A stretch of DNA of 64,000 nucleotides. It comes from DAOVXM01 sp963746255 (GTDB lineage Bacteria > Chloroflexota > Anaerolineae > Anaerolineales > UBA4823). The notes under the pieces are model-generated. The model did no database searches and had not been told where the DNA came from. It was given only the letters and a program-made list of their open reading frames with translations. Positions 16,336 through 25,322 of the stretch are shown piece by piece. Where the stretch lies: contig CAVVAJ010000009.1 of the NCBI GenBank assembly GCA_963746255.1, forward strand, positions 1,641,632-1,705,631, written 5' to 3'. Position 1 is the stretch's first letter; each line of letters starts with the position of its first letter. The position numbers were made by a program, and so were the translations under genes.

Positions 16336-17340
16336 TCAACGCGGTAATAAAAGTCCAACGAGCAAAGTCACCAAACCAATCAACAAATCGCGGGCTCTCA
16401 TGATAATGCTGATACTAATACCTAAAGCGGGATTGTTGGCAAACATTCTCATAATAAAGACCTGGCTTGCTTCCAGTACGCCCAGTCCACCTGGAAGGGG
16501 GAACAGAAACGCGATACATAAGGCTGTTAAGGCGGTGATTGTTTCTGGTAAGTTCAATCTGAGACCCAAAAAATTTGCAATCAACCAATATTCGATAACC
16601 ATCGCAATCCAAATTACAGCTGATACAAGCGATGCTTGGAAGACATCCGCTGGTTTCTGTTGCCAAAAGTCACTCATCTGTTGCTCGGTAGAGACGATGG
16701 TGCTTTTTATGATGATGTACGAGCTGTGATTAAAGGGGAGCCGTTCAAATAACCTGCTCAGTGGGTGCCTACCGGTCCATATAGCAATCGAATATCCAAG
16801 TAGAAGCAGGATAGGCAGAGCTAAGGTGATGACGACTGGCATATTAGATATTTGGAGTATGCTTCTAGTTTGAAGTGCAAAGTACACGCCGATTAATAGA
16901 AATAGGAAATTTGCCAGAAGCTCAATAATTTTATCTAAAGAGACAGAAGCTATTCCACTCGAAACTGGGATGCTGTGTCGGTTATAGAGATAGGAAACCT
17001 GCACTGGTTCGCCGCCGAATTGTGGGTTAGGGGTGAAGTAGCTCACCCCTAAGGAAACCACCCGGTAGCCAACTGCTAGCAGAAATCTGATCCGATAGCC
17101 TTGTGCATGCAGTATGATCCACCAACGGGCAACGAGCGCTAATCAACATGATTATGCCAACATTGATCCCGACGAGGATCGCGGTTTGCTTACCCCCATC
17201 TGGCTTAATGCAAACCAAATATCTGCCAGTTTGATATCGTGAAGTGCCCACCAGAGCAGCAGCGGGATCAATACCCAAAGCAGATGGGTCCAGCGAAACC
17301 TCTGCCAGTTGTTTGGTGTGTTAGTTGGTAATGTTTGTTG
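16336..17340 (-). pseudogene. LPG synthase TM-family membrane protein, two frameshifts
   Basis: The C-terminal 240 residues form a polytopic UPF0104/lysylphosphatidylglycerol-synthase membrane domain, with SYFTPNPQFGGEPVQ at the front and FLFPLPGGLGVLEAS near the end. The N-terminal part is in two other stretches: LLLWWALHDIKLADIWFALS in the original frame, and TAILVGINVGIIML in a shifted one. Restoring one G in the five-G tract at 17193-17197 and removing one A at about 17143 gives a continuous protein of over 320 residues. No clear ATG or GTG start is visible, so the left limit near 17340 is approximate. It resembles flippase-like transporters of this family. Confidence 0.75.
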
Positions 17341-17383
17341 GGTGATTATTTCGGGCTTGTGAGATGGACCCGTTGTATTCTGT

Positions 17384-18310
17384 TCAGCCTGTCTGGGTGA
17401 TGGAATGTTGGTTGTGCCGGATTAGAAGCTTAGCCCGTGAGGTGATTTCTTCGACAATTACCTTGGAGTCCTTGTGATTTTCAAGATCTGCCACAACGAT
17501 TGGTTTGCTGTATGCCACATGGATATTGACTGGTCGGAAAAACGGGAATGATGATTGGAATAGAGCCTGGAGAGCTGCTCCCATGCGCTGTTGGTCTTCA
17601 GGTTTCTGGCGCAGCTTAGTCAGCGGGTGATACATAGCCTTGGGCCAGATTACACTCGAAACGATTGCGGTAACAATTTTTAATTCTGGAACCATCCGGG
17701 CGAAAATCGCAATGCTTTCAGACCAATCTTTCAGTGCGCTGATCGCTCCGGGCATCACCGCAGGGTCGGGCTCAATCTTGCCAGCAGGGAAGGTAAGGAT
17801 CGTCCTCCCTAGTTGGAGATGGCGAATGGCTTGTCTTACGACCATCATTCTTTCACTAGCCGCATCCCTCACATATATCAGCTTGCTGTTCACATATGGT
17901 AATGCTTTGAGAAAAGGGCGTTCAGCGGCCACAATTTTCAGATCATCGCGCGAGATGCTAGCAAAAAGAACCAGCGCGTCAGTCATTCCCGGGTGGTTGG
18001 ATAGAATAAGCAGCGGCCCGGATTGGGGGATATTGGCCTGTCCACTAATTTTGAAGGCTGAGACGTAATTGTTCAGTGCTGTCTGGGATGCACTTTGCAA
18101 CCCAACCGCAGCAATGCTGCAGTCATAATTGAGCATTTGCCGGGCGAACCTTCGAGTTGGCAATCTGCCCAGCCAGTGGAGTAGCGCTCGGCCGACCGGA
18201 AAGTCGTCAAGACCAAAAGACGCGCATATATCCTGCAGGTTGATCTCGGTTAAGAAGTTCAGCTGCTCTTTTTCAGAAGAGTGTTGCATTTCTGCAAAAG
18301 CTATATCCAT
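17384..18310 (-). CDS. PlsC-type lysophospholipid acyltransferase family protein
   Basis: This 308-residue protein contains the acyltransferase H-x4-D box as LSNHPGMTDALVLF (about residues 105-118), followed by a second block with VNSKLIYVRD and the donor-side block LTFPAGKIEPDPAVMPGAI. These match the PlsC/LPLAT superfamily, which transfers acyl groups to lysophosphatidate or a related acceptor. The substrate is not determined. It is followed closely on the same strand by the LPG-synthase-like gene, so a shared role in membrane-lipid modification is likely. Confidence 0.78.
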   Translation of the reverse strand: MDIAFAEMQHSSEKEQLNFLTEINLQDICASFGLDDFPVGRALLHWLGRLPTRRFARQMLNYDCSIAAVGLQSASQTALNNYVSAFKISGQANIPQSGPLLILSNHPGMTDALVLFASISRDDLKIVAAERPFLKALPYVNSKLIYVRDAASERMMVVRQAIRHLQLGRTILTFPAGKIEPDPAVMPGAISALKDWSESIAIFARMVPELKIVTAIVSSVIWPKAMYHPLTKLRQKPEDQQRMGAALQALFQSSFPFFRPVNIHVAYSKPIVVADLENHKDSKVIVEEITSRAKLLIRHNQHSITQTG

Positions 18311-18383
18311 GGTTGATTAACAATAAACTACACTATTTAGATAATTATACGCTAAATCAAGCAATTCGGATTTATCTAGGGAC

Positions 18384-18411
18384 AAAAAAGGTGAGGTATG
18401 AAACCTCACCT
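18384..18411 (-). terminator. Rho-independent terminator of the ABC transporter operon
   Basis: A perfect 9-bp stem (AGGTGAGGT and complement) with a five-base loop is followed on the minus strand by six Ts. It lies 37 bases past the stop of the ABC permease gene and separates that operon from the acyltransferase gene. Confidence 0.85.
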
Positions 18412-18447
18412 AAAATTCTTTTGGTTAATAGTAATCTGCCAAACCGA

Positions 18448-19278
18448 TCAAAGATCGCGTCTATTAAACTGCCAGATTGCTAAAAAGAGAGTCCCCCCCA
18501 TAAAAATTATGGCATAAACAATCATATATGGGCTTGGTACGGAGTTCGAAGTAAAAGGCGAGAAGCCCATTGCAGATACTAAAGGGGACTGCATATCGAA
18601 AGCTGCTCGCCTCCATAGGGCTTCACTGGGCATGATCAGGCTGCTGATGATACCAATATTAATCGCGGCCTGATTGTTGAGGAATGAACCAAACTGCTCG
18701 ATCCAGCCACCTATAAATGCGATCCCGTATAAACCGAACACCAGCACACCATTGGCAAGCGTTGATAAACTTGCTCCACCCAGTAATGATACACTAAGCA
18801 GCAAGAGAGCGTTGAGTCCGATCAACGCTAGTCCTGGCAAAATATTAGGCGCCGTATATCCGGATATCCCATAGACAATTAATATGACACCCCCAGACAT
18901 CAACAGCAGATACAGTAGCAGCATGCCAGCAAACCCCAACCATTTTCCGACGACAATTTCCCAGCACGCGAGTGGTTTGCTAACTATGGTGTGGATAGTT
19001 CCTGAAACAATCTCACCTGATAAGGTGTCGACTGAAGTGAGTACAGCCATCATGATGGTCATGAAATTGATCGCGTACAGACCTGCCATGAAAATGAAGT
19101 TATATATCTCGCTGTAAACGATAGTCGAACTGGAACTGCCCTGCATATCCTTTTGCATCTCATAAAATCCGAGCGCATAGATCACCAAGAACAAGCTACC
19201 TAGGATCAATGCGACCCATAGGATCCAACGGCGAGCTGCTTCACGAAATGTCAGGCGGGCAATTATTAATGCGCTCAT
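18448..19278 (-). CDS. ABC-2 type transporter permease
   Basis: This 276-residue integral membrane protein has about six helices. The N-terminal pattern ARLTFREAARRWILWVALIL is typical of NatB/ABC-2 permeases, and a cytoplasmic segment SGEIVSGTIHTIVSKPLACW lies after the second helix. It would form the channel of an exporter powered by the ATPase encoded 33 bases upstream. The substrate is unknown. Confidence 0.85.
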   Translation of the reverse strand: MSALIIARLTFREAARRWILWVALILGSLFLVIYALGFYEMQKDMQGSSSSTIVYSEIYNFIFMAGLYAINFMTIMMAVLTSVDTLSGEIVSGTIHTIVSKPLACWEIVVGKWLGFAGMLLLYLLLMSGGVILIVYGISGYTAPNILPGLALIGLNALLLLSVSLLGGASLSTLANGVLVFGLYGIAFIGGWIEQFGSFLNNQAAINIGIISSLIMPSEALWRRAAFDMQSPLVSAMGFSPFTSNSVPSPYMIVYAIIFMGGTLFLAIWQFNRRDL

Positions 19279-19311
19279 AAAATTATATGCACCTTAGGTT
19301 GGTAGCTTTTA

Positions 19312-20244
19312 CTATAAACCGCCATCGGTCCCCACAATCTCAATGAACAAGTCTTCCAAGGAGATTTGTTCTGGCCGGATGGCAAATACATCCACACCTT
19401 GCTCTACCAGGAATCGGTTGATCTCCGGTAATACGCTTTGACTTACCACAGTCATTGTCAGCAAATCATTATCTAAGCGTATATTCTTGCTCCAATCGGA
19501 TAAACTAGCAACCACTGCAGGTGAGAAACCATGCCCACGGAAGGATACGCTGATCTCCCCACCCATAAACTCGTTTAATGGGCTTATCCGCAGCATTTCA
19601 CCGCGTTTGATAAAAGCTACCCGATCGCAGGTGATTTCCACCTCACTTAGTAAGTGTGAGTTCAAAAAGACTGTTGTCCCTTGGGAACGTAAATTGCGGA
19701 TGATATCCCTTACCAATCGTCTTCCAACGGGATCTAAGCCCGAGGTTGGCTCATCAAGGATGACCAAATCCGGTTCGTTCAGCAGTGCCTGGGCAAGGCC
19801 TACTCGCTGCAGCATGCCTTTTGAGAATTGTTTTAATTTCTTCGAGGCGTGATCTGCCAACCCAACCAGCTCGAGCAGTTCTGGGACTCTTTTTTGCCGG
19901 GTTGGACGTGGCATGTGGTATAGTTCAGCGTGTAGCGTCAGAAACTCTTCAGCAGTTAACCATTCATGAAAACGGAAATGCTCTGGCAGGAAGCCAATGC
20001 GGGTACGCGTTTGGCGGTCCCGCAGTGCGGCGTTGAGCACTGTCCCATCTCCAGCTGTAGGCTTGATCAAACCCAACAGCATCTTCACCGCGGTTGTTTT
20101 ACCAGCTCCGTTCGGGCCTAAAAAGCCAAACACCTCACCTTGTTCAACTGTCAGGGTCAGGTTGGCAACTGCTACTTTGTCACCAAAAGTTTTATTTAGA
20201 TTGCGTACATTAATTGCTGGATGATTTGACGAAGTTGCGACCAT
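19312..20244 (-). CDS. ABC transporter ATP-binding protein
   Basis: This 310-residue ABC ATPase has Walker A GPNGAGKTT (about residues 42-50), a Q-loop region, the signature FSKGMLQRVGLAQALL, Walker B LVILDEPTSGLDP and an H-loop His in LNSHLLSEVE. The C-terminal extension of about 80 residues resembles the NatA/DrrA-type regulatory domain. It pairs with the adjacent permease as an exporter. It is downstream of the anti-sigma gene on the same strand. Confidence 0.92.
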   Translation of the reverse strand: MVATSSNHPAINVRNLNKTFGDKVAVANLTLTVEQGEVFGFLGPNGAGKTTAVKMLLGLIKPTAGDGTVLNAALRDRQTRTRIGFLPEHFRFHEWLTAEEFLTLHAELYHMPRPTRQKRVPELLELVGLADHASKKLKQFSKGMLQRVGLAQALLNEPDLVILDEPTSGLDPVGRRLVRDIIRNLRSQGTTVFLNSHLLSEVEITCDRVAFIKRGEMLRISPLNEFMGGEISVSFRGHGFSPAVVASLSDWSKNIRLDNDLLTMTVVSQSVLPEINRFLVEQGVDVFAIRPEQISLEDLFIEIVGTDGGL

Positions 20245-20361
20245 TTCAGGTGGGAAAGGGTAGTCTGACGCGGTTCACCCAAGAAATTGATCTGATGGAA
20301 TAGTATGCTGGATGGGTAGTGCTGTCGTTGACATTTTCACCCATCCAGTCCGGATTGTACC

Positions 20362-21540
20362 TTATTTCAGTGTTGATGCAATTCTGGCCGCTGTAGAAGC
20401 AGATCCAGGTCCCGATAGTGCGTAAACGATACCATCTTTTACCCACAACAGCACATACTGTGTTTCTTGGTCCTTGAACTCCTGCAGAATAAGTGTCCCG
20501 ACAACGCCATCAACCGGCATTTCTTGGTAAGTTGTACTGTTTTGCGGTATTGGGATTACAAATGTAGTCGTCCAGTCGATGTTTTGCGCAAAGTGGTCAG
20601 CTTCTTCTGGAGACATACCCATGATTTGCAAAAACGCATTGCCAATCTGCGCAATATCCAAACCGGGTGGTGCAGATATGGTTGGACTCTTGGTTTGGAC
20701 TAATGTAGTGCAGCGCGACTGCGGCATCTGCTCAGGATCATCGGGGTCATATTCGCGCCTGGCGGGAGCCAGGGGGTCGTATTCACATTCACCATATTGA
20801 GCTGAAACAGAAGATGAAATTTCGACGCTTACCGTTGCACCATCTAGGTCCGCGGGCAGACTGATATCGGGCAAGTCAATCTCGTTTAATACCGCCTGTA
20901 CATGCTCGAGGTTTACCGCGAAGCTGGCCGTTGTTCCGGGAATGACCGTCAGGTAGAGCTCATTATTCATGCCAGCAGGTAGCCTGACAGGAATACCAGC
21001 AAGAGCGCTCGCTTCGCTGCTCGAGTTAACCTCCTGCGGTTCACCTTTCTCATCTACGGTGATATCTTCGGTAAACATAAACTCGAGTTGGTTGGCAGAC
21101 TCTAAACGGCCTTGAAGGTTGCTCGGATCTACGGACACCACGGTGAATTTTTGAACCCGGAACAATCCTAAAAAGCTGTTAGCAATCGCTTGAACGGGGG
21201 AGAAAGCAATCGCTGCCACTAGGATCACGATAATACCCACAACAATCCAGGCTGAACGATAGTCGCGAGAAAATACTTTCTTAAACATATTCTTTTCCTT
21301 CGGCGCGGTTATACGCTTTTCAAGCTGCCGTCTGGCAGCAGTTGCTGAATTTGCTTTTTTATCCTCATGCTTGGTAATTTCTGAGAGTAAGGTCTGCACA
21401 TGTTCTGTACGCGAGGTTTGATTTGATAGGGCTAGTTGGCAGTGTTGACAGCTATCTACATGATCCTGAACATTCTCTTCTTCGCTGGAGCTAAGCTCAT
21501 GATCAAGATATGCCTTTAGTTTTCCATCCGGTATATGCAT
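20362..21540 (-). CDS. Membrane anti-sigma factor with zinc-finger domain
   Basis: The N-terminus (residues 1-40) is a zf-HC2-type anti-sigma zinc finger, with HVDSCQHC giving the His-x3-Cys-x2-Cys ligands. A single transmembrane helix follows (about residues 95-112, AWIVVGIIVILVAAIAFSP). The remaining 280 residues are extracytoplasmic and beta-rich, in the style of DUF4367 domains, ending ALSGPGSASTAARIASTLK. It would hold the ECF sigma factor encoded 42 bases upstream at the membrane until an envelope signal releases it. The pairing is inferred from adjacency, orientation and the zinc finger. Confidence 0.85.
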   Translation of the reverse strand: MHIPDGKLKAYLDHELSSSEEENVQDHVDSCQHCQLALSNQTSRTEHVQTLLSEITKHEDKKANSATAARRQLEKRITAPKEKNMFKKVFSRDYRSAWIVVGIIVILVAAIAFSPVQAIANSFLGLFRVQKFTVVSVDPSNLQGRLESANQLEFMFTEDITVDEKGEPQEVNSSSEASALAGIPVRLPAGMNNELYLTVIPGTTASFAVNLEHVQAVLNEIDLPDISLPADLDGATVSVEISSSVSAQYGECEYDPLAPARREYDPDDPEQMPQSRCTTLVQTKSPTISAPPGLDIAQIGNAFLQIMGMSPEEADHFAQNIDWTTTFVIPIPQNSTTYQEMPVDGVVGTLILQEFKDQETQYVLLWVKDGIVYALSGPGSASTAARIASTLK

Positions 21541-21582
21541 CTTCTGCTCCTTCCCGCAAGGCTAGCACGGTACGTCAGGTGC

Positions 21583-22128
21583 TTATTCGAAATTCTGATA
21601 TCGCTCTTCAAATTCCTGCTCGGCTCGAGCCAGTAATGTTCCTACGGAACCGGGCGCTATATCTAATGTTGTGGCGATATCTCGATAGCTGAATCCAGAA
21701 TAGCGCAGGACCAGCAGTTGAGCTGAGCGGCTTTTTAGCTGCGCCAGCACAGCTCGCACGTACTGGCGGGTTTGGTTTCTTTCAACTTGATCGGCAGGAT
21801 TTTGGGTATCATATTCAGCTCGCTCTGCTAACATGACTTCTTGTTCGTAATTTGCTCTGCGTTGTTGTGACCGCAGCGCATTCAGCCCCAGGTTTGTGAC
21901 AACCCGGTAGAGCCAACCTCCCAATCGATCACGGTTGAGGTTAGCGGGTGCTTTTCTGTACAACCTCCAGAAAGTCTCTAAGGCCAAGTCCTCTGCCTCA
22001 GCATGTTCGCCAACCAACGAGAATGCTATTCCATAAACCCTGTTCCAATGCTGGGAAAAGGTTATTTCAAACCAATCCGATCTATCACTTGCCTTCTGTT
22101 GGATGTTTTTCTTTGTAGCCAATGCCAA
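21583..22128 (-). CDS. ECF (RpoE-like) RNA polymerase sigma factor
   Basis: Region 2 reads FSQHWNRVYGIAFSLVGEHAEAEDLALETFWRLYR and region 4 reads LLVLRYSGFSYRDIATTLDI then GSVGTLLARAEQEFEE, the standard ECF layout. It recruits RNA polymerase to a set of envelope or stress promoters. I chose the TTG at 22128 because GAGGTG lies four bases upstream. An ATG at 22194 is in frame but lacks a ribosome-binding site and would add 22 non-conserved residues. It is cotranscribed with the anti-sigma factor. Confidence 0.88.
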   Translation of the reverse strand: MALATKKNIQQKASDRSDWFEITFSQHWNRVYGIAFSLVGEHAEAEDLALETFWRLYRKAPANLNRDRLGGWLYRVVTNLGLNALRSQQRRANYEQEVMLAERAEYDTQNPADQVERNQTRQYVRAVLAQLKSRSAQLLVLRYSGFSYRDIATTLDIAPGSVGTLLARAEQEFEERYQNFE

Positions 22129-22339
22129 TGAACACCTCTGCCGACAAGCACTATATATAATATCAACACCGCTTGTGGCATGTTTATGACACATTTCTTT
22201 GCTTCAATATCTATATACTAACATCGAAATATACTACCATTGGTCTAACCACCAGGTTTGATTTCGCGCTGGAACTTCTCTGGTGAATAGATCGTCTATC
22301 ATAATAGTGGATCTAGAACAATTAATCAGGAGATTCGTG

Positions 22340-22738
22340 ATGGTTAAAACAAGCAAGATCAATCTGCTTTGGTTGCTGAGCCTGTGCTCTCTTTTTGCGT
22401 GTGTGGGGGCTACCTCTGAAAACCATGTTATTAGACAAACAGACATGGGCGAGACAGTCCAAATGGAGCCTGGGGAGACGCTGACCGTTATTCTTGAAGG
22501 TAATCTGACAACAGGTTATTCATGGGAGGTTGTTGAAGCCGATCCGACGGTCCTTAAACCCGTTGGTGAACCAGAATATATCTCGGAAAGCGAATTGCTT
22601 GGTTCAGGAGGGGAGTTCCGCTTTAGCTTTTTCGCAGTCAATTCTGGGCAAACCGATCTGAAAATAATTTATCACCGGCTTTGGGAAGAAGATGTCGTAC
22701 CGCTCGAGGTCTTCGAGATCCCAATTGTTGTACGATAA
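22340..22738 (+). CDS. Chagasin-like (I42 family) cysteine protease inhibitor lipoprotein
   Basis: This 132-residue protein has a signal peptide ending in a lipobox-like FAC (about residues 17-20), so a membrane lipoprotein is likely. The mature part carries the three chagasin loops: NLTTGYSWEV, a glycine-rich LGSGGEFRFSF and YHRLWEE. Family members inhibit papain-like cysteine proteases. The ATG at 22340 has AGGAG seven bases upstream; an ATG at 22283 lacks one. It is one of only three intact plus-strand genes and faces away from the sigma gene. Confidence 0.85.
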   Translation: MVKTSKINLLWLLSLCSLFACVGATSENHVIRQTDMGETVQMEPGETLTVILEGNLTTGYSWEVVEADPTVLKPVGEPEYISESELLGSGGEFRFSFFAVNSGQTDLKIIYHRLWEEDVVPLEVFEIPIVVR

Positions 22739-22762
22739 GATCTCAACCATAAGACTCTCATC

Positions 22763-22969
22763 CTAGAAATGCGCGCTGGTGTGAGGGGGTGGTTTAGTTG
22801 TCGATTGCTTAATAGGAAAACTCGCTGAAGGAGTGTAGATCAAATCTGGATGGTTTGGCCTAGGAGAATTGATCGCTGGTTGAGTTTCAGCAGATATCTT
22901 GTTCGCACAACCCGCAACACCGCTAAAAAGCAACCTGTATAGCATTAGCTTGACAGGGATAATACGCAT
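22763..22969 (-). CDS. Possible small lipoprotein of unknown function
   Basis: This 68-codon frame begins with a basic, hydrophobic stretch ending in SGVAGC, which resembles a lipobox. A Pro/Thr/Ser-rich tail follows. It lies 28 bases beyond the stop of the Nudix gene. There is no clear ribosome-binding site and no recognisable domain, so it may be chance. Confidence 0.3.
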   Translation of the reverse strand: MRIIPVKLMLYRLLFSGVAGCANKISAETQPAINSPRPNHPDLIYTPSASFPIKQSTTKPPPHTSAHF

Positions 22970-22997
22970 AAGATGGGTGTAATTTCACAGGGGGTTT

Positions 22998-23957
22998 CTA
23001 CAGCAGGAAATACCCGTCATCCAGGTGTTCGACTACGGCTCTGTGTAAGGATCGCATCAACGGGTGAGCGGTATTGGCGATGACCTCTTCTGGAGACATC
23101 CAGGCGACTGCGCTGGTCTCTATTTGATCGGGTTGCAGATTTCCACCGATAGTATGACAATCGAAGAGTGTAATTAGAGATTGCGTTTGGTCTCCATTGG
23201 GGTACACCCACAAGTCGGGTGGGGAAAACACCCCGAGTAGCCGAGTGGGAGTCACCAGCAGACCAGTTTCTTCCATTGTTTCCCGCACCGCAGTGTATGC
23301 AGCATTTTCACCAAGGTTCGAGAACCCGCCAGGTAAACACCATTGACTATCATCGGTACGCTTGACCATCAGCAGCCGTCCTCGATCATCCCGCAGAACT
23401 GCGACTGAACCCACACCGATAATGGGAGCCCGCCCGATGCAACTGCGGATATCCTCGATCTGTGCGATGGTTTTTGTATGTGTAAATGGCGCCTCAAATG
23501 ATGGTAAGCCACTTGCAATAGCAGCCTGCAGCATGCCCCGGTACCATACAGGTATCTGTTCGTTTGGGATCTCTTCTGGGTCAAAGAACCTTTGATCGCT
23601 CGCTTCATTACCATCCACCTGCATCTGACCTCCTTGCAGCTGGGCTTGCAAGCAGATTGTGTATTGCTGCACTTGGTCACCATTCGGATAGGTGACCTCA
23701 TATTTTGGATCGCTGTAGATACCGACTAAAGAAAAATCCCCAGGAATGAGACCGGTTTCTTCGCGCAGTTCTCTTGTGGCACAGCTCAGGATGCTTTCAC
23801 CCAACTCCAGCACCCCTCCCGGCAGCCCCCAGAGATTGAAATCTGTGCGTTTCTGCAGCAGAATATGGTTTTGGTTATCACGCAGTATTACGCTGGCAAA
23901 AGCAAGGAAAACCCTGCGATGTCCTACCTGGCTGCGGAGCCATTCAATATAGGCCAT
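22998..23957 (-). CDS. Tandem Nudix hydrolase (two Nudix domains)
   Basis: This 319-residue protein contains two complete Nudix boxes with consensus spacing (G-x5-E-x7-RE-U-x-EE-x-G-U): GGVLELGESILSCATRELRE at about residues 46-65 and GGFSNLGENAAYTAVRETME at about 204-223, both continuing EETGL. Each domain has its own flanking strands, so this is a duplication-fusion of roughly 150 residues each. Nudix enzymes hydrolyse nucleoside diphosphates linked to another moiety; the substrate is not predictable here. It is nine bases downstream of alr on the same strand. Confidence 0.88.
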   Translation of the reverse strand: MAYIEWLRSQVGHRRVFLAFASVILRDNQNHILLQKRTDFNLWGLPGGVLELGESILSCATRELREETGLIPGDFSLVGIYSDPKYEVTYPNGDQVQQYTICLQAQLQGGQMQVDGNEASDQRFFDPEEIPNEQIPVWYRGMLQAAIASGLPSFEAPFTHTKTIAQIEDIRSCIGRAPIIGVGSVAVLRDDRGRLLMVKRTDDSQWCLPGGFSNLGENAAYTAVRETMEETGLLVTPTRLLGVFSPPDLWVYPNGDQTQSLITLFDCHTIGGNLQPDQIETSAVAWMSPEEVIANTAHPLMRSLHRAVVEHLDDGYFLL

Positions 23958-23966
23958 GTATTCTTT

Positions 23967-25136
23967 CTAGCGGAGGGGATTAACTGGGTCGCGCGTATAG
24001 AGACGAGGGACGCGGGTATTGATATTGGTCAAGATTTCGTACGGGATGGTACCAGCCCATTCGGCTAGTTCTTCACAGGAGATCGTGACACCCTCCTGCT
24101 CACCGATTAGGATGACCTCATCATCGTTATAAGCTGTTCCCCACTCGATGTTCACAGTGATTTGATCCATAGATATACGACCCGCTACCGGGTAGCGCTT
24201 CCCGCGAATGAGTACTTCAGCCTTGTGAGACATACCGCGGAAGTAACCATCGCCATATCCTACTGGTACTGTCACCATGCGCACCATGTGGTCACTCTGC
24301 CACTCCGAACCGTAGCCAACCGGATGGTTCGGTTTCACCACTTTAAAGTACACCACATGTGATTTCCAGGTAAGCGCTGGTTGCACGAAAATACTGCGTT
24401 TGACTTCTGGCGAAGGATACACTCCATAGAGCAGGATGCCAGGACGTACCATGTCGTAGTAGCTGTCTGGCAAGTTGAGTATCGCCGCAGAATTCGCGAT
24501 GTGGCGCAGCGGGGTAGGCAAACTGTGCTGTTCATAAAAGTGAAGCACTTCATTAAAGCGTTCTAACTGTAGCCGGGAATGGCTCATATCGGTGGCGTCA
24601 GCATTGGCGAGATGCGAAAAGATACCTTCAATCCGGACATTTAAGCACTTGAGGCTGGCTTCCAGAAAACTTTGCGCATTGTAATAATGGACGCCAATCC
24701 GTTCCATCCCGGTGTCGATTTTAAGGTGGACGCGGGCGATAACTCCCAACACTTGGGCAGCTTCATCGATTTGCTCCAGCTTCTCGATGGATGATGCGGT
24801 AATAGTAAGATTGTGGCGCAGAAAGAGCGGAACCTGGTTGCCTAGTACACCGCCTAAAACCAAGATTGGGACGCGTATACCGCGCTCGCGCAACAGGATA
24901 CCCTCTTCAACTACAGCAACACCCAGATAGTCAACTCCCTGCGAGACCATATGATGTGCAATTTCACCTAGGCCATGCCCGTACGCGTTGGCTTTTAAGA
25001 TTGGCATGACTTTCGCAGGAGCTACCTGTGTGCGAACTGCACGCAGGTTTTCGCTCATACGGTCGAGGTTTACCTTGACCATTGTTGGGCGAACGACACC
25101 GTTAGCGGTAATCGTCGGCTGGTTTATACTGCGCAT
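23967..25136 (-). CDS. alr: Alanine racemase
   Basis: It makes D-alanine for peptidoglycan. The 389-residue protein has the PLP lysine motif ILKANAYGHG (about residues 47-56), IDTGMERIG, the catalytic tyrosine region VGYGSEWQSDH and the C-terminal block GRISMDQITVNI. This is the ordinary length for the family. It is followed at nine bases by the Nudix gene. Confidence 0.95.
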   Translation of the reverse strand: MRSINQPTITANGVVRPTMVKVNLDRMSENLRAVRTQVAPAKVMPILKANAYGHGLGEIAHHMVSQGVDYLGVAVVEEGILLRERGIRVPILVLGGVLGNQVPLFLRHNLTITASSIEKLEQIDEAAQVLGVIARVHLKIDTGMERIGVHYYNAQSFLEASLKCLNVRIEGIFSHLANADATDMSHSRLQLERFNEVLHFYEQHSLPTPLRHIANSAAILNLPDSYYDMVRPGILLYGVYPSPEVKRSIFVQPALTWKSHVVYFKVVKPNHPVGYGSEWQSDHMVRMVTVPVGYGDGYFRGMSHKAEVLIRGKRYPVAGRISMDQITVNIEWGTAYNDDEVILIGEQEGVTISCEELAEWAGTIPYEILTNINTRVPRLYTRDPVNPLR

Positions 25137-25224
25137 AGAGTTGATTTTACTCGATTATCGGGTGAGAATTAGGTTTTGCCCAATCTGCAGGATGTTTTGT
25201 TATTCGCAAAGGGTGAAGCTATAT

Positions 25225-25272
25225 TGCCACAGCACCTTCCGCGGGTTATTTACAGCGGAAGATGCTGTGGCA
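25225..25272. terminator. Strong stem-loop in the ileS-alr gap
   Basis: TGCCACAGCA and its complement form a 10-bp outer stem, and TTCCGC with GCGGAA extends it. The tract downstream on the minus strand (AATATAGC) has no T-run. It lies between the ileS stop and the alr start and may be a rho-independent-like terminator, a processing site or an mRNA 3' stabiliser. Confidence 0.5.
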
Positions 25273-25322
25273 TTTGAAAATCTAAGAGGATTTAGGCTAT
25301 TGACCCTTCCAACGGGTATGAC

